Assembly: GCF_000812025.2 (NCBI RefSeq)
Contig: NZ_JWJE02000032.1
Location: forward strand, 1-46,667
Length of the DNA: 46,667 nucleotides
Reading direction: 5' to 3'
Source of the DNA: Bacillus thermotolerans
GTDB taxonomy: Bacteria > Bacillota > Bacilli > Bacillales > Domibacillaceae
The notes beneath the pieces were generated by a model. That model worked only from the letters and a program-made list of their open reading frames with translations, ran no database searches and was not told the origin of the DNA. Every line of letters starts with the position of its first letter. The first letter of the stretch is position 1. Shown in pieces: positions 27,552 to 37,895 of this stretch. Made by a program: the position numbers and the translations under genes.

Positions 27552-29874
27552 GCCGGTCACCTGCTGCTAAGGCTACGTCTAGTACCTCATCCATGTGAGA
27601 AGCGAGTACAAACTTTAGATCATTGCGCACACTTTCCGGAATGTCATCAATATCCTTTTCATTATCCTTTGGAAGAATAATCGTTTTTAGGCCAGCACGA
27701 TGAGCGCCGAGAGACTTTTCTTTCAGTCCGCCAATTGGCAATACCCGGCCGCGGAGAGTGATTTCGCCCGTCATTCCCACTTCGCGGCGAATTGGACGCG
27801 CAGTTAAGGCTGAAACAAGTGCAGTAGCCATTGTAATACCGGCAGATGGCCCATCCTTTGGTACCGCTCCTTCTGGCACATGGATATGGATATCATATTT
27901 CTCATGGAAATCTTCTTCGATATTCAGATCCTTTGCTTTTGAGCGAACATAACTGAATGCTGCTTGGGCCGACTCTTTCATCACATCCCCAAGCTTACCT
28001 GTTAAGATGAGCTTCCCCTTACCCGGAGACAAGGAGACTTCAATCTGCAGCGTGTCGCCCCCAACTGCTGTATAAGCCAGACCATTAGCGACACCTACTT
28101 GATCGACAGTATCAGCTTGACCATAGCGGAACTTCTTCTTGCCTAGGAAGTCCTCCAGGTTGTCGCTTGTCACTACGATGCTTTCCTGCTCGCCTGATAC
28201 GATGATTTTGGCTGATTTTCGGCAAACTGCCGCCAGAGTCCGTTCAAGACTGCGCACCCCTGCTTCTCTCGTATAGTAGCGAACAATATCCTGGATTGCA
28301 TCCTCTTTGAGCTGAAGCTGGGTCTCAGATAGCCCATGCTCTTCAACCTGTTTCGGGAGCAAGTGAGATTTCGCTATATGAATCTTCTCTATTTCTGTAT
28401 AGCCGGCAATTGTAATGACTTCCATGCGGTCGCGGAGAGGCCCTGGAATCGCCGCTAAGTCATTGGCTGTAGCGATAAACATCACCTTTGACAGGTCGTA
28501 TGTCTCTTCAATGTAATGGTCGCTGAAGTTCGCATTTTGCTCCGGATCCAGTACTTCCAGCATGGCGGAAGATGGATCTCCTCTGAAATCACTGGACATC
28601 TTATCAATCTCATCAAGCAAAAATACCGGGTTAACGGTCTCCGCCTTTCTCATTCCTTGAATAATCCGTCCCGGCATCGCTCCTACATACGTACGGCGGT
28701 GTCCGCGGATTTCCGACTCATCCCTGACTCCCCCTAAAGAGATGCGAACAAAGTTTCGGCCGAGGGATTCAGCGATGGAACGAGCTAAAGATGTTTTTCC
28801 TACTCCAGGAGGTCCAGCCAAACAAAGAATAGGCCCTTTGATCGATTTAGTAAGCTGCTGCACCGCTAAATATTCGAGCACCCGCTCTTTTACTTTTTCA
28901 AGCCCGTAATGATCCCTGTCTAATATGGCTTCCGCGTTATTGATGTCAAGATCATCTTTAGTTGCTTTCGTCCACGGAAGAGAAATCAGCCACTCAAGAT
29001 AATTACGGATTACAGCACTTTCCGCTGCGCTTGAAGGGATTTTTTCAAAGCGGCTTAGTTCTTTAAGAGCTGTTTTCTTCACCTGTTCAGGCATGTCCGC
29101 CTCTTCAATCCGACCCATCAGCTCTTCCACTTCTCCGGTTTTCCCTTCCTTGTCTCCAAGCTCCTGCTGGATCGCCTTCATTTGCTCACGCAGGAAGTAC
29201 TCCTTCTGTGTCCGCTCCATGGATGTTTTTACACGCTGGCCGATTTTCTTCTCTAGATTTAATACTTGTTTCTCATTATTCAGTATATCGATCAGCTTAT
29301 TCAGCCGATCTTTTATATCGAGTATCTCAAGAACATCTTGCTTTTCCTTGATTTTAATCGGCAGGTGAGAAGCAATGATATCAGCCAGGCGCCCCGGCTC
29401 CTCTATATCCGTTACAGTAGAATATGTTTCTGAAGACACCTTTTTAGACAGCTTAATGTACTGCTCAAAATATTGGAGCAATGTACGCATCAGTGCCTCT
29501 GTTTCTGCATCCTTGATGTGCCGGTCCTCATGCACTTCCACTGCAGCTAAATAAAATGTCTCTTTATCTTCTATTTGCTGAATACCCGCTCGGTGAAGCC
29601 CCTCTACCAGCACCCGAATGGTCCCATTTGGAAGCTTTAACATTTGTTTTACTTTTGTTAATGTTCCCGTCTGAAAAAGGTCCTCTTCCGTTGGGTCATC
29701 TATTTCAGCCTCTTTTTGAGTGGCCAAAAAGATGAGATGATTATCCATCATGGCCTGCTCTAACGCTTCTATTGAACGGTCTCTTCCAACGTCTAGATGT
29801 AATACCATTGTCGGATACACTAGTAATCCGCGAAGCGGCAGGAGGGGAACATTATATACCTTCTGATCGCTCAT
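27541..29874 (-). CDS. lonA: ATP-dependent protease LonA
   Basis: The 777-residue AAA+ protease degrades misfolded and regulatory proteins. It has an N-terminal substrate domain ([22 protein letters not shown]), Walker [10 protein letters not shown] near residue 355, Walker [10 protein letters not shown], and the C-terminal Ser-Lys protease with catalytic Ser in PKDGPSAG (about 677) and Lys in [14 protein letters not shown] (about 720). The ATG at 29874 is chosen because GGAGG lies 8 bases upstream. I saw no CtsR box (GGTCAAA repeat) upstream although lonA is a CtsR target in B. subtilis. lonB is absent upstream. Confidence 0.98.
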   Translation of the reverse strand: MSDQKVYNVPLLPLRGLLVYPTMVLHLDVGRDRSIEALEQAMMDNHLIFLATQKEAEIDDPTEEDLFQTGTLTKVKQMLKLPNGTIRVLVEGLHRAGIQQIEDKETFYLAAVEVHEDRHIKDAETEALMRTLLQYFEQYIKLSKKVSSETYSTVTDIEEPGRLADIIASHLPIKIKEKQDVLEILDIKDRLNKLIDILNNEKQVLNLEKKIGQRVKTSMERTQKEYFLREQMKAIQQELGDKEGKTGEVEELMGRIEEADMPEQVKKTALKELSRFEKIPSSAAESAVIRNYLEWLISLPWTKATKDDLDINNAEAILDRDHYGLEKVKERVLEYLAVQQLTKSIKGPILCLAGPPGVGKTSLARSIAESLGRNFVRISLGGVRDESEIRGHRRTYVGAMPGRIIQGMRKAETVNPVFLLDEIDKMSSDFRGDPSSAMLEVLDPEQNANFSDHYIEETYDLSKVMFIATANDLAAIPGPLRDRMEVITIAGYTEIEKIHIAKSHLLPKQVEEHGLSETQLQLKEDAIQDIVRYYTREAGVRSLERTLAAVCRKSAKIIVSGEQESIVVTSDNLEDFLGKKKFRYGQADTVDQVGVANGLAYTAVGGDTLQIEVSLSPGKGKLILTGKLGDVMKESAQAAFSYVRSKAKDLNIEEDFHEKYDIHIHVPEGAVPKDGPSAGITMATALVSALTARPIRREVGMTGEITLRGRVLPIGGLKEKSLGAHRAGLKTIILPKDNEKDIDDIPESVRNDLKFVLASHMDEVLDVALAAGDRHEG

Positions 29875-30206
29875 CCATATAACCTCCATTTCCTCAAACA
29901 TCAGGCAGTATACTGCCCGGTTCTCTGCTCTGCTTATTCATTGCAAATCTGGCATTTTGTTCTATCTTATCTTATTCAATTCTAGGTGTCCATTTTAAAC
30001 AAAGGCCCTCGTCTTTTTACCTATTCCTCACTTACACCGAACACAAACAATTCCGCTCCTTTTCTATGCCCCAGACAGGATAGAATTCATTTTGTTCATG
30101 GGGCGTTATTGATTGCGTTACCGATTAAACGGACAATTTACACCTTTTTCAGTATCTCCTTGAAGGATGGTCTGTAAACAGTCTTTTGAATGAATGCTTT
30201 ATGACG
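29875..30206 (-). other. lonA upstream region; lonB absent
   Basis: These bases hold no convincing gene and no remnant of lonB, which occupies this interval in B. subtilis. A perfect 14-bp palindrome GGCAGTATACTGCC (29904-29917) lies 29 bases before lonA, and a GCCCCA/TGGGGC repeat encloses about 30068-30104. No strong -35/-10 pair was found. Confidence 0.5.
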
Positions 30207-30246
30207 GAAAAAACAGGACAGCTGATTGATCGCCGCTGTCCTGTTT
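30207..30246 (-). terminator. Terminator after clpX
   Basis: A perfect 12-bp stem (30211-30222 with 30235-30246, 12-base loop) with a U6 tail on the minus strand (plus-strand A 30208-30213), 55 bases after the clpX stop. Confidence 0.85.
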
Positions 30247-30301
30247 CCTTTTTTTATTCAGTTAGCCGACAAGGTCCTCATCCCATCTCACCAGGTCTGG
30301 A

Positions 30302-31564
30302 TTAGGCGGATGTTTTGGTTAGATGAATTCTTTCACCGTCTTCCCCTAATAATTTAGGTGAGGCATTCTCTAGAACAGTTTCTTTTGTAATGATGCACTT
30401 CTTGATGTCTTCACGCGAAGGCAAATCATACATTACATCAAGCATAATACCTTCGATAATAGAGCGAAGTCCACGGGCACCTGTTTTGCGTTCGATAGCT
30501 TTCTTCGCAATTTCCCTCAGGGCCTCTTCTTCAAACTCAAGCTCTACGTCATCAAGCTCCATCATTTTTGTATACTGCTTAACAAGAGCGTTTTTCGGCT
30601 TTGTTAGAATTTCAATCAACGCATCCTCGTCAAGCTGCTCAAGGCTGGCAATAACAGGGAGACGACCGATGAATTCAGGAATTAAACCGAATTTCAGCAT
30701 ATCTTCCGGCACTAGTTGAGAAAGCAGAGAACCATCAGCCTTCTCCTCTTGCTTTGGTCCGGACCCAAAGCCGATTACTTTCTGGCCAAGGCGGCGTTTA
30801 ATGATTTGCTCGATGCCATCGAAGGCGCCTCCGCAAATGAATAGAATATTCGTTGTATCGATTTGTATAAATTCTTGATGAGGGTGTTTACGCCCTCCTT
30901 GTGGCGGCACACTCGCAACTGTGCCTTCTAATATTTTTAGAAGCGCCTGCTGTACACCTTCACCAGAAACGTCCCTCGTAATAGAAGGGTTCTCAGATTT
31001 ACGAGCTACTTTATCGATCTCGTCAATGTAAATAATCCCCTTCTCTGCTTTTTCAACATCATAGTCAGCAGCCTGGATCAACTTCAAGAGAATGTTCTCT
31101 ACGTCTTCACCAACATAACCTGCCTCTGTTAAAGATGTCGCATCCGCAATAGCGAACGGCACATTTAAAATACGCGCAAGCGTTTGAGCGAGAAGGGTTT
31201 TCCCGCTTCCTGTTGGGCCGATTAAACAAATATTACTCTTGGCCAGCTCTACGTCGTCTACTTTGCTGTTGGATTTGATACGTTTATAGTGGTTGTAGAC
31301 AGCCACGGCCAGAGACTTTTTGGCCCGCTCCTGTCCAATAACGTATTCACCTAAAATATCGCGGATTTCCGCTGGTTTCGGTACGTCTTTAAACTCTACT
31401 TCCTCTTCTGTACCGAGCTCCTCTTCAACGATTTCTGTGCACAGTTCGATGCACTCGTCACATATATATACACCTGGACCAGCTACAAGCTTGCGGACCT
31501 GATCCTGTGTTTTTCCGCAGAAAGAACATTTAAGCTGCCCTTTTTCATCGTTAAACTTGAACAA
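30302..31564 (-). CDS. clpX: ClpX, unfoldase subunit of ClpXP
   Basis: The 420-residue AAA+ unfoldase feeds substrates to ClpP. The zinc-binding domain uses C13, C16, C35 and C38. Walker A is GPTGSGKT at 116-123, Walker B is [10 protein letters not shown], and the IGF loop that docks on ClpP is present (VIGFGS). Start is TTG, with AAGGGGTGA upstream; no ATG is available and the N-terminus [13 protein letters not shown] matches B. subtilis. It has its own leader of about 130 bases and lies between tig and lonA. Confidence 0.98.
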   Translation of the reverse strand: MFKFNDEKGQLKCSFCGKTQDQVRKLVAGPGVYICDECIELCTEIVEEELGTEEEVEFKDVPKPAEIRDILGEYVIGQERAKKSLAVAVYNHYKRIKSNSKVDDVELAKSNICLIGPTGSGKTLLAQTLARILNVPFAIADATSLTEAGYVGEDVENILLKLIQAADYDVEKAEKGIIYIDEIDKVARKSENPSITRDVSGEGVQQALLKILEGTVASVPPQGGRKHPHQEFIQIDTTNILFICGGAFDGIEQIIKRRLGQKVIGFGSGPKQEEKADGSLLSQLVPEDMLKFGLIPEFIGRLPVIASLEQLDEDALIEILTKPKNALVKQYTKMMELDDVELEFEEEALREIAKKAIERKTGARGLRSIIEGIMLDVMYDLPSREDIKKCIITKETVLENASPKLLGEDGERIHLTKTSA

Positions 31565-31706
31565 TGATTTTCACCCCTTATGATAATTAATCGCTTGTCC
31601 AGCCCGCTACGACAGCGGCCATTTTTCACTTTAACGGCCGGCAGCCTGCTGCGCTGCTGGTCAAACGCTCGTTTGTCCCCTTAAAGAAGTTATGTATTGC
31701 ATTGTA
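31565..31706 (-). promoter_or_regulatory. clpX promoter and structured leader
   Basis: An extended -10, TGGTACAAT (TACAAT at 31706-31701), precedes a leader of about 130 bases. The leader is GC-rich between 31585 and 31675, with a 7-bp stem (GGCCGTT/AATGGCC, one G-U pair) inside flanking CAGC/GCTG repeats. No U-tract follows, so it is not an obvious terminator. Confidence 0.5.
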
Positions 31707-31802
31707 CCACAGATTCGGCATTTCAAAAAACAAAAGGCCTTGCATCTATATATTTATATTACCTACTTAATCATAGTAATAAAACCTTATTTGTATAAAT
31801 GG

Positions 31803-31837
31803 TAGAAAACAAGGCACGAGTAGTTCGTGCCTTGTTT
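31803..31837 (-). terminator. Terminator after tig
   Basis: A perfect 13-bp stem (31807-31819 with 31825-31837) 14 bases past the tig stop, followed on the minus strand by UUUUCU. Confidence 0.85.
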
Positions 31838-31851
31838 CAGTTGGTACAATA

Positions 31852-33138
31852 TTAGGCGTTAGCCTTGCTATTATCTACAAGAAATTCCACTGCCTTGCGG
31901 ATTTTCAAGTCTGATTTCATGCCATCGAGGTTACCCAATGCTTTCTTAATGTCTTCTACCGGCAAATTGAATTGCTCTGACATTTTGCTTAACTCTTCTT
32001 CAAGATCCTCATCTGTTGCTTCAAGGTTTTCAGTGTCTGCGATCGCTTCTAAAGTTAAGCTTGTACGAACACGAGTTTCAGCATTCTCTTTCATTTGGCT
32101 GCGCAGGTCAGCTTCACTTTGTCCAGAGAATTGATAGTAAAGGTCCAGGTTCATGCCTTGAGCTGCAAGGTTTTGTGTAAATTCTTGAAGCATACGGTCG
32201 ATTTCATTCTCAACCATTACTTCAGGAATGTCGATTTCAGCGTTTTCCGCAGCTTTCTCAACAAGGCTGTCACGAAGAGTTTGCTCTGCTTCGCTCTGAC
32301 GGCGTTCCTCTAAACGAGTACGGATTTTTTCTTTTAACTCATCAAGTGTTTCCGCTTCTTCGTCTGTTTCCTTCGCAAATTCGTCATTCAGTTCAGGAAG
32401 CTCCTGGTACTTGATCTCATTGATCTTTACTTTGAAGACAGCCGGCTTTCCAGCAAGCTCTTCTGCATGGTACTCCTCAGGGAAAGTTACTTCTACATCT
32501 TTCTCTTCTCCAGTTTCCATGCCGATAAGCTGCTCTTCAAATCCAGGGATGAATGTATTTGAGCCGACAACTAGGGAATAATTCTCAGCAGTGCCGCCTT
32601 CGAATACTTCACCGTTTACTGAACCTTCAAAGTCAAGGACAACTGTGTCGCCATCTTCTACTTTGCCGTCTTCCTTGACAACTAGTTCTGCATGTCCTTT
32701 TTGAAGAGATGTTAATTCTTCCTGAACATCCTCATCTGTTACTTCTGTATCCATCTTCTCAACTTCAAGGCCTTTATATTCGCCAAGCTTCACTTCAGGC
32801 TTTACAGTAACCTTCGCTGTGAAGATCAGCTCCTTGCCTTTTTCCATTTGCTCAATATCAATTTCCGGACGGTCTACAGGCTCAATTCCTGTTTCTTCAA
32901 CCGCTTTTCCGTATGCTTCTGGAAGAATAACATCCAATGCATCTTGATAAAGAGATTCGACGCCGAAGCGCTGTTCAAAAATTACGCGAGGCACTTTTCC
33001 TTTACGGAAGCCTGGTACGTTTAAGTTTTTTACTACCTTCTTGAATGCGGCATCCAAACCATTTTTTACTGTTTCCGCATCTACTTCTACTGTAAGAACC
33101 CCTTGGTTCCCCTCTTGTTTTTCCCATTTAGCAGACAT
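31852..33138 (-). CDS. tig: Trigger factor
   Basis: The 428-residue ribosome-bound chaperone binds at the nascent-chain exit. The N-terminal ribosome-binding domain holds the signature GFRKGKVPR (about 44-52). An FKBP-type prolyl isomerase domain covers about 160-245 ([21 protein letters not shown]), and a C-terminal helical arm domain follows. The ATG has GGAGGGAAC upstream. It has its own promoter after ysoA and its own terminator before clpX. Confidence 0.98.
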   Translation of the reverse strand: MSAKWEKQEGNQGVLTVEVDAETVKNGLDAAFKKVVKNLNVPGFRKGKVPRVIFEQRFGVESLYQDALDVILPEAYGKAVEETGIEPVDRPEIDIEQMEKGKELIFTAKVTVKPEVKLGEYKGLEVEKMDTEVTDEDVQEELTSLQKGHAELVVKEDGKVEDGDTVVLDFEGSVNGEVFEGGTAENYSLVVGSNTFIPGFEEQLIGMETGEEKDVEVTFPEEYHAEELAGKPAVFKVKINEIKYQELPELNDEFAKETDEEAETLDELKEKIRTRLEERRQSEAEQTLRDSLVEKAAENAEIDIPEVMVENEIDRMLQEFTQNLAAQGMNLDLYYQFSGQSEADLRSQMKENAETRVRTSLTLEAIADTENLEATDEDLEEELSKMSEQFNLPVEDIKKALGNLDGMKSDLKIRKAVEFLVDNSKANA

Positions 33139-33243
33139 AAAGTTCCCTCCAAAAATCTATAAATTGATCATCGTGAACAGTATAAGTTGTTCCGCCCTAT
33201 GTATGTCGTTTTGTACACAAAAAGGACACATTATGACCTTTAC

Positions 33244-33271
33244 ATTATAACATACGTTTTTTCACTTTCAA
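33244..33271 (-). promoter_or_regulatory. Sigma-A promoter of tig
   Basis: TTGAAA (33271-33266), 16-base spacer, TATAAT (33249-33244) on the minus strand, starting 9 bases after the ysoA stop. This gives a leader of about 100 bases. Confidence 0.8.
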
Positions 33272-33279
33272 CCAAAAGG

Positions 33280-34254
33280 CTACATGAACGTTAAAGAAAT
33301 TTCGTCCAGCCTGCGAATAAAGGCGAGCCCCGAATAAACAGACGGATTGACACCTTCAGGCTCCAAGTCCCGCCCTTCATAATACGTATCAAGCAGCAAT
33401 AGAACCGCCTCCGTCCAATCAGGCATTGAGATGTGAGCCGGTTCAAATGGATAGAGAAGAGAAAAGTGCCGTTTCGTCATTTCAACAGCCTGCTCCAGCA
33501 AGACCGGATTCGTATCGGCGAGCTCGGTTTCAAGCTGGCGGATGACTCCTTTAAAATACCCTTTCTCAAATGCATCGGGAAGCTCAGCTGGTATTACTGT
33601 CTCCTTAAACTGAAATTTTCTTACCTCCACCGGCTTTTCAACCCCATGCTCCTTTAATACATTTAGCGCAAGAGTTTGCAGGAAAGGGTGTGCCTCCTGG
33701 TCTCTTAAGAAGGCTGTTAATTCCCCCATATACGGCTGAATATTCACATGGGTGAGCTCCATCAATTTAAGCATTTGCTCCCGTATATCCTCTTTTCCTG
33801 AAAATAGCGGCTGCCACTCTTTTTCTGGAGACATGTTCATCTTATTGCTTAACGACAGCAAGCTCTCAAAGTACTCCTTTTTCTTATCTGGAAACTCCTT
33901 CTCTTCCATTAGAGCTGTGAGCATGGAAGACATCTCTTCATACTTCTTCTGGTGCATTAAGATCAGCATGTAAATATCGAGCACATCATAGTAATCCCCT
34001 AGCCCTTGATGGAGCATATCCATACAAAGCTCCAGGGCTGGGTCGTGCTGGCCGCTTTCATACAGCGCCAGCAAAAGAGCCATCTTTATATCGCCTTCCT
34101 GGTCGGCGGCATATTCCAGCGCTTCGGATAAAAAGATCACCGCCTGGTCATAATTCTTTTCTTCAAGAGCCGCTCTTCCTTTTTGAATGAGCGCTTCACT
34201 GGTGCCGGGGAAAATAAATATATTCCCTTTTCTATCCCACTTCTTTCTTTTCAT
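33280..34254 (-). CDS. ysoA: TPR-repeat protein YsoA
   Basis: The 324-residue soluble, acidic protein carries tetratricopeptide-like helices at about residues 20-120 (LIQKGRAALEEKNYDQAVIFLSEALEYA and following). It matches B. subtilis YsoA in place and architecture. Its function is unknown; TPR repeats suggest a protein-binding role. The ATG has GGGTGA upstream. In B. subtilis the leu/ilv operon lies next to ysoA, whereas here a tRNA-Arg gene follows directly. Confidence 0.85.
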   Translation of the reverse strand: MKRKKWDRKGNIFIFPGTSEALIQKGRAALEEKNYDQAVIFLSEALEYAADQEGDIKMALLLALYESGQHDPALELCMDMLHQGLGDYYDVLDIYMLILMHQKKYEEMSSMLTALMEEKEFPDKKKEYFESLLSLSNKMNMSPEKEWQPLFSGKEDIREQMLKLMELTHVNIQPYMGELTAFLRDQEAHPFLQTLALNVLKEHGVEKPVEVRKFQFKETVIPAELPDAFEKGYFKGVIRQLETELADTNPVLLEQAVEMTKRHFSLLYPFEPAHISMPDWTEAVLLLLDTYYEGRDLEPEGVNPSVYSGLAFIRRLDEISLTFM

Positions 34255-34399
34255 TTATAAGTCACCCGATCATTTCTGTCTTATTCCTGCCGCACCTTCA
34301 TTCACTGTGAATCACATTACCGTTTCTGTCAGTGTAGCATGTCTGTTTTGAAAAAAAAAGCAGGACAAGCCAACACCCTTCAAGACGAGAAATGAGAAA

Positions 34400-34437
34400 T
34401 AATAAAGAAAACCTTCCGGGCCATAATCCGGAAGGTT
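34400..34437 (-). terminator. Terminator after tRNA-Arg
   Basis: A perfect 10-bp stem (34410-34419 with 34428-34437, 8-base loop), 14 bases past the tRNA 3' end, with a U-rich tail on the minus strand (plus-strand 34401-34409). Confidence 0.88.
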
Positions 34438-34450
34438 GGATGTTTATGTA

Positions 34451-34527
<77 letters not shown>

Positions 34528-34587
34528 ATTATGCTTTACTTTACACGATGTTTGCAAGTTTCAAACAAGCTATGTAAGACATTTATT

Positions 34588-34616
34588 ATATTAACAAGCT
34601 CTGCCTATATTGTCAA
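34588..34616 (-). promoter_or_regulatory. Promoter of tRNA-Arg
   Basis: Exact TTGACA (34616-34611), 17-base spacer, TAATAT (34593-34588) on the minus strand, about 60 bases before the tRNA. A TATAAT slightly downstream is an alternative -10 at poorer spacing. Confidence 0.75.
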
Positions 34617-34653
34617 CCCGTTCTTTTATAACTTTTTCTTTTCGAAAGAAGCA

Positions 34654-34687
34654 TTGAAGAAAGAGCCATCTAAAGCTCTTTCTTCAA
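34654..34687 (-). terminator. Hairpin over the ysnB stop
   Basis: A perfect 13-bp stem (34654-34666 with 34675-34687) includes the ysnB TGA stop (34686-34684). The U-tract beyond is poor, so it may protect the 3' end more than terminate. Confidence 0.6.
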
Positions 34688-35193
34688 TAGAGGAATGTGC
34701 AACTGAGGTGGGGCAGTTCCTTATGGCTGTCATCAAAGAAGCGGATGCTGACTTCTCGCTTATTATCTTCTATCAGGGCATACGTCTTCTTATCACTGCC
34801 ACGCGGTACAGCAATGCTTCCCGGATTCAGAAAAATGGTTTCACCAATTTTTTCTGCTCCGGGTATATGAGAGTGACCAAAGAACACAAAATCTGCGCCA
34901 TACTCCTCTGCTTTGTAACTCAAGTTCATCAACGTCATCTTTACATTGTAGCGATGGCCGTGAGTAATAAAGATGCGCCTGCCGCCTACTCCTTCAATGA
35001 CATCATAAGGAAATTCATCTTCAGCATCACAGTTTCCCCTGACGACCAGATACCCGTTAATAGCCGGGTGATCATCTGATAACTCTGAGTCCCCGCAGTG
35101 GATAAGTACATCGGCCTCATCGGCATAGCGCCCTTTCAAATCCTCTAAAATATCTGTCTCACTATGGCTGTCGCTAACGATTAATGCCTTCAC
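34684..35193 (-). CDS. ysnB: YfcE/MJ0936-type metallophosphoesterase
   Basis: The 169-residue calcineurin-like phosphodiesterase has all metal ligands: D8 and H10 (SDSHS), D35 (CGDSE), N54 (RGNCD), H78/H80 (THGHRY) and H107/H109 (GHSHIPG). Family members hydrolyse phosphodiesters in vitro; the physiological substrate is unknown. Start is GTG, overlapping the rdgB stop by 4 bases (GTGA). It is the last gene of rph-rdgB-ysnB. Confidence 0.93.
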   Translation of the reverse strand: MKALIVSDSHSETDILEDLKGRYADEADVLIHCGDSELSDDHPAINGYLVVRGNCDAEDEFPYDVIEGVGGRRIFITHGHRYNVKMTLMNLSYKAEEYGADFVFFGHSHIPGAEKIGETIFLNPGSIAVPRGSDKKTYALIEDNKREVSIRFFDDSHKELPHLSCTFLY

Positions 35194-35798
35194 TGCGCCT
35201 TGCCTCCCAGGAGATCAGGGAGCACGGCCTTTAGCTTTTTGATCGCTTCTCCACGGTGACTAATGCTGTTTTTCTCATCTGACTTTAACTCTGCCAGCGT
35301 TTTGTTTAAGTCATCGACAAAAAAGATAGGGTCATAACCAAAACCGTTAGTCCCTCTTTTAGACGCAATTATCCTCCCTTCACATGTGCCGAAAACTGTC
35401 ACAGTTTCTTTTCCAGGCATTGCCACAGCGAGGGCACAATAGAAACGAGCTGTTCGCTTTTCATCCGGCACTCCTTTCAATTCTGTGAGCACCTTTTGGA
35501 TATTGGCTTCGTCATCCTTCTGTTCTCCAGCATAGCGCGCAGAGTACACACCCGGACGCCCCGACAGCGCATCAACGACTAAGCCCGAATCATCTGCAAT
35601 CACAAGTGTGCCCGTCTGCTTAGAGATTGTTTCCGCCTTAAGAACGGCATTCTCCTCGAACGTTTCTCCCGTCTCCTCTACATCCGGCAAAGACGGATAG
35701 TCGAGTAACGTTTTCGTTTCAATGCCATATTCCGAAAAAATTGCGGCAAATTCGCTTGCTTTTCCTTTGTTTTTCGTTGCAATAATAACTGTATTCAT
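35190..35798 (-). CDS. rdgB: dITP/XTP pyrophosphatase RdgB
   Basis: The 202-residue HAM1/RdgB enzyme removes deaminated purine nucleotides (dITP, XTP) to keep them out of DNA. The family motifs [16 protein letters not shown] (about 6-21), [24 protein letters not shown] (about 68-91) and [12 protein letters not shown] (about 152-163) are present. The ATG has AAGGAGAG upstream. It lies between rph and ysnB and overlaps the latter by 4 bases. Confidence 0.97.
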   Translation of the reverse strand: MNTVIIATKNKGKASEFAAIFSEYGIETKTLLDYPSLPDVEETGETFEENAVLKAETISKQTGTLVIADDSGLVVDALSGRPGVYSARYAGEQKDDEANIQKVLTELKGVPDEKRTARFYCALAVAMPGKETVTVFGTCEGRIIASKRGTNGFGYDPIFFVDDLNKTLAELKSDEKNSISHRGEAIKKLKAVLPDLLGGKAQ

Positions 35799-35815
35799 GT
35801 CTACTCTCCTTCTTG

Positions 35816-36556
35816 TTACTTACCAATTCGTTCCACGATTTCACCAAGCGCAGTTGACTGGATGGCAAACAGGCTGGTCATCCCTAATTGAGCAAGCTCT
35901 AACAGCTCATGCAAGTCATTAATAGAGAAAGTAGCCTCCTCGCCTGTTCCTTGCAGTTCTACAAATTCATTTGCACCAGTCATAACAACATTCATATCTA
36001 CTTCTGCCTGGCTATCCTCTATGTAGTTTAAGTCTAACACCGTTCCATGCTCTGGAACTACTCCTACGCTTGTTGCTGCTAGAAAATCCTTTACTGGAAA
36101 CGAGGAAAGATCCTTCTCTTCATATAATTTGTTAACCGCTATCGTCAGAGCAACAAACGCACCAGTAATGGAAGCCGTGCGTGTACCTCCATCCGCCTGA
36201 ATAACATCACAGTCCACCCAGATGGTCCGCTCACCAATCAATTCCAAATCCACGACTGCCCGTAAGGTTCGGCCGATCAAACGCTGAATTTCCATTGTTC
36301 TGCCTGATACCTTTCCTCTTGAGGATTCACGAATATTTCGTTGTTCGGTCGCACGCGGCAGCATAGAATACTCTGCAGAAATCCAGCCCTTTCCGCTTCC
36401 TCTCATGAAGGGAGGCACTCTATCCTCAATGCTTGCTGTGCAAATAACTTTTGTGTCCCCGACCTGTATAAGCACCGAGCCTTCTGGATGCTTTAAATAA
36501 TTCGTTTCAATTTGAACATCTCTTAGTTCATTGGCCTCTCTGCCATCAAACCGCAT
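35816..36556 (-). CDS. rph: Ribonuclease PH
   Basis: The 246-residue phosphorolytic exonuclease trims tRNA 3' ends. It contains [25 protein letters not shown] (about 26-50), the phosphate-binding arginines in [29 protein letters not shown], and the [18 protein letters not shown] motif (about 117-134). The ATG at 36556 has GGAGGGATCAAGC upstream and gives the family N-terminus; an in-frame ATG eight codons earlier is rejected. It is the first gene of rph-rdgB-ysnB with its own promoter. Confidence 0.97.
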   Translation of the reverse strand: MRFDGREANELRDVQIETNYLKHPEGSVLIQVGDTKVICTASIEDRVPPFMRGSGKGWISAEYSMLPRATEQRNIRESSRGKVSGRTMEIQRLIGRTLRAVVDLELIGERTIWVDCDVIQADGGTRTASITGAFVALTIAVNKLYEEKDLSSFPVKDFLAATSVGVVPEHGTVLDLNYIEDSQAEVDMNVVMTGANEFVELQGTGEEATFSINDLHELLELAQLGMTSLFAIQSTALGEIVERIGK

Positions 36557-36594
36557 GCTTGATCCCTCCATAGTTAACATGTTTTTCGCATCTT

Positions 36595-36624
36595 TTTATA
36601 GTAGCACTTTTTCTCTTTCATCAA
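36595..36624 (-). promoter_or_regulatory. Promoter of rph
   Basis: TTGATG (36624-36619), 18-base spacer, TATAAA (36600-36595) on the minus strand, about 40 bases before the rph start. Confidence 0.6.
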
Positions 36625-36662
36625 AAGAAAGCAATTCCCTGCAGACGTCTTAAGCAGAAAGA

Positions 36663-36686
36663 AACATTCCTTTTAAAAGGAATGTT
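36663..36686 (-). terminator. Weak terminator after gerM
   Basis: An 8-bp stem (36663-36670 with 36679-36686) directly abuts the gerM stop; the tail is UUUCUUUC. Confidence 0.6.
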
Positions 36687-37733
36687 CTAGAGGTCAACCG
36701 GGTTAACAACATCCGGACGTGTAACCGAGCTTGTCAACGGCTTGCCCTGTTCGTCGGTCAACTCTTTGCTGCCGCCCACTTCAATACTCAAACTTTCAAC
36801 CTCGCTATTTTCAGTTAGTGATAAAGCGAGCGATTTGAGCACATGCTCGGAAATCATTTTATCTTCAAAACTTCCAAGAATCGCTTCGTTAAAGTTAAGC
36901 TTTACTCGTCCATCTTTTACTACCGGCTTCTCCAACAGATCCGCACTCGGCAGAAATTCCGTTACTAATCCGGAATCTGGTTTCGGTCCTTTAGCAAGCT
37001 CCTTCACTACTGCAGTAATTTCATCTTTCTCTTCATTACTTACACGCTTTGTTACCGGGACATAGTAATAGCCAGCTTCCTCCTGTGCCATATAATAAAC
37101 GGTTACAGGACGTGTACTCGAAAGGTCAGTCAGGTTGGAGGCATCAATGTTAATACCGTCGTCTCTTGAGACACCCTCTTCATTAAGAGCCATTTTTCCA
37201 ACCGGCATTTCTGTGAGCGGGTGGCCATTCACTTGCATCTTTACCCGGTCAATAGAGTCAAACTGGGTTAACGTCCATGTAATAGATTGGACAATTCTAG
37301 CCTCGTCCTCCTTCTCATATTCTTTAAATTCTGGAGAGAAGTCAACGGTGGCTGTGCCATCTTTCACATCTACACTCTTCACTTGGGTGCCAGCGGGCAA
37401 CACAGCCCGAAAATCATTCGGCAGCATATTAGAGATCGGTCCTCCCGCCACTAGATGTTCGAGTGCCTGCTTGGCCAAACTTTTTGTATTCGAAAGAGGC
37501 ATCGTTTTGGAGACAACATAGCCATTTTTATCAATTAAATACAGCTCCGTCATTACCGTATTTTCATTTTGTGCTGCACTTGATTCTCCTTCCTCAGCTA
37601 GGTTGTCCGTATAAACAACTGACTGCGGAGGATCAATATTCTCTTTCTTCTCTTCACCAGGCAATAAGCCGCAGCCAGCAGTATAAATGGATAAACTTAA
37701 AATAACGAGCATCACTGCTTTCTTTTTCCCCAT
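36687..37733 (-). CDS. gerM: Germination/sporulation lipoprotein GerM
   Basis: The 348-residue protein has a lipoprotein signal peptide ending TAGC with Cys21 as the lipidated residue, followed by two GerMN domains (about 65-180 and 210-330). In B. subtilis GerM is a mother-cell lipoprotein that stabilises the SpoIIIAG-SpoIIQ channel and affects germination. The ATG at 37733 has GGAGGGG upstream and puts the signal peptide at the N-terminus; an upstream in-frame start is rejected. It lies between murI and rph, the usual order. No convincing sigma-E promoter was identified. Confidence 0.94.
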   Translation of the reverse strand: MGKKKAVMLVILSLSIYTAGCGLLPGEEKKENIDPPQSVVYTDNLAEEGESSAAQNENTVMTELYLIDKNGYVVSKTMPLSNTKSLAKQALEHLVAGGPISNMLPNDFRAVLPAGTQVKSVDVKDGTATVDFSPEFKEYEKEDEARIVQSITWTLTQFDSIDRVKMQVNGHPLTEMPVGKMALNEEGVSRDDGINIDASNLTDLSSTRPVTVYYMAQEEAGYYYVPVTKRVSNEEKDEITAVVKELAKGPKPDSGLVTEFLPSADLLEKPVVKDGRVKLNFNEAILGSFEDKMISEHVLKSLALSLTENSEVESLSIEVGGSKELTDEQGKPLTSSVTRPDVVNPVDL

Positions 37734-37869
37734 CGCTACCCCTCCTACCATTGTTTGTACTAAATATACGAGAGTTATACAAACTTAGAACTAAGTTGGA
37801 CAATTCTCTTCGCTCGCTGTTCTTTATCGCTATGTAGGTACAGTGCCCTGTATACTGTTCTATACATAG

Positions 37870-37895
37870 AAAAACCCGCTTATTTACCTAAGCGG
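37870..37895 (-). terminator. Terminator embedded in the end of murI
   Basis: A 7-bp GC-rich stem (CCGCTTA 37876-37882 with 37889-37895) contains the murI TAA stop and is followed by GUUUUU. It separates murI from gerM. Confidence 0.85.

Noticed and set aside
29875-30060. CtsR or CIRCE element before lonA
   Set aside because: No GGTCAAA tandem repeat and no TTAGCACTC inverted repeat found in the upstream sequence.
29986-30177. 63-codon plus-strand frame upstream of lonA
   Set aside because: No ribosome site, unlikely composition, antisense to the lonA upstream region.
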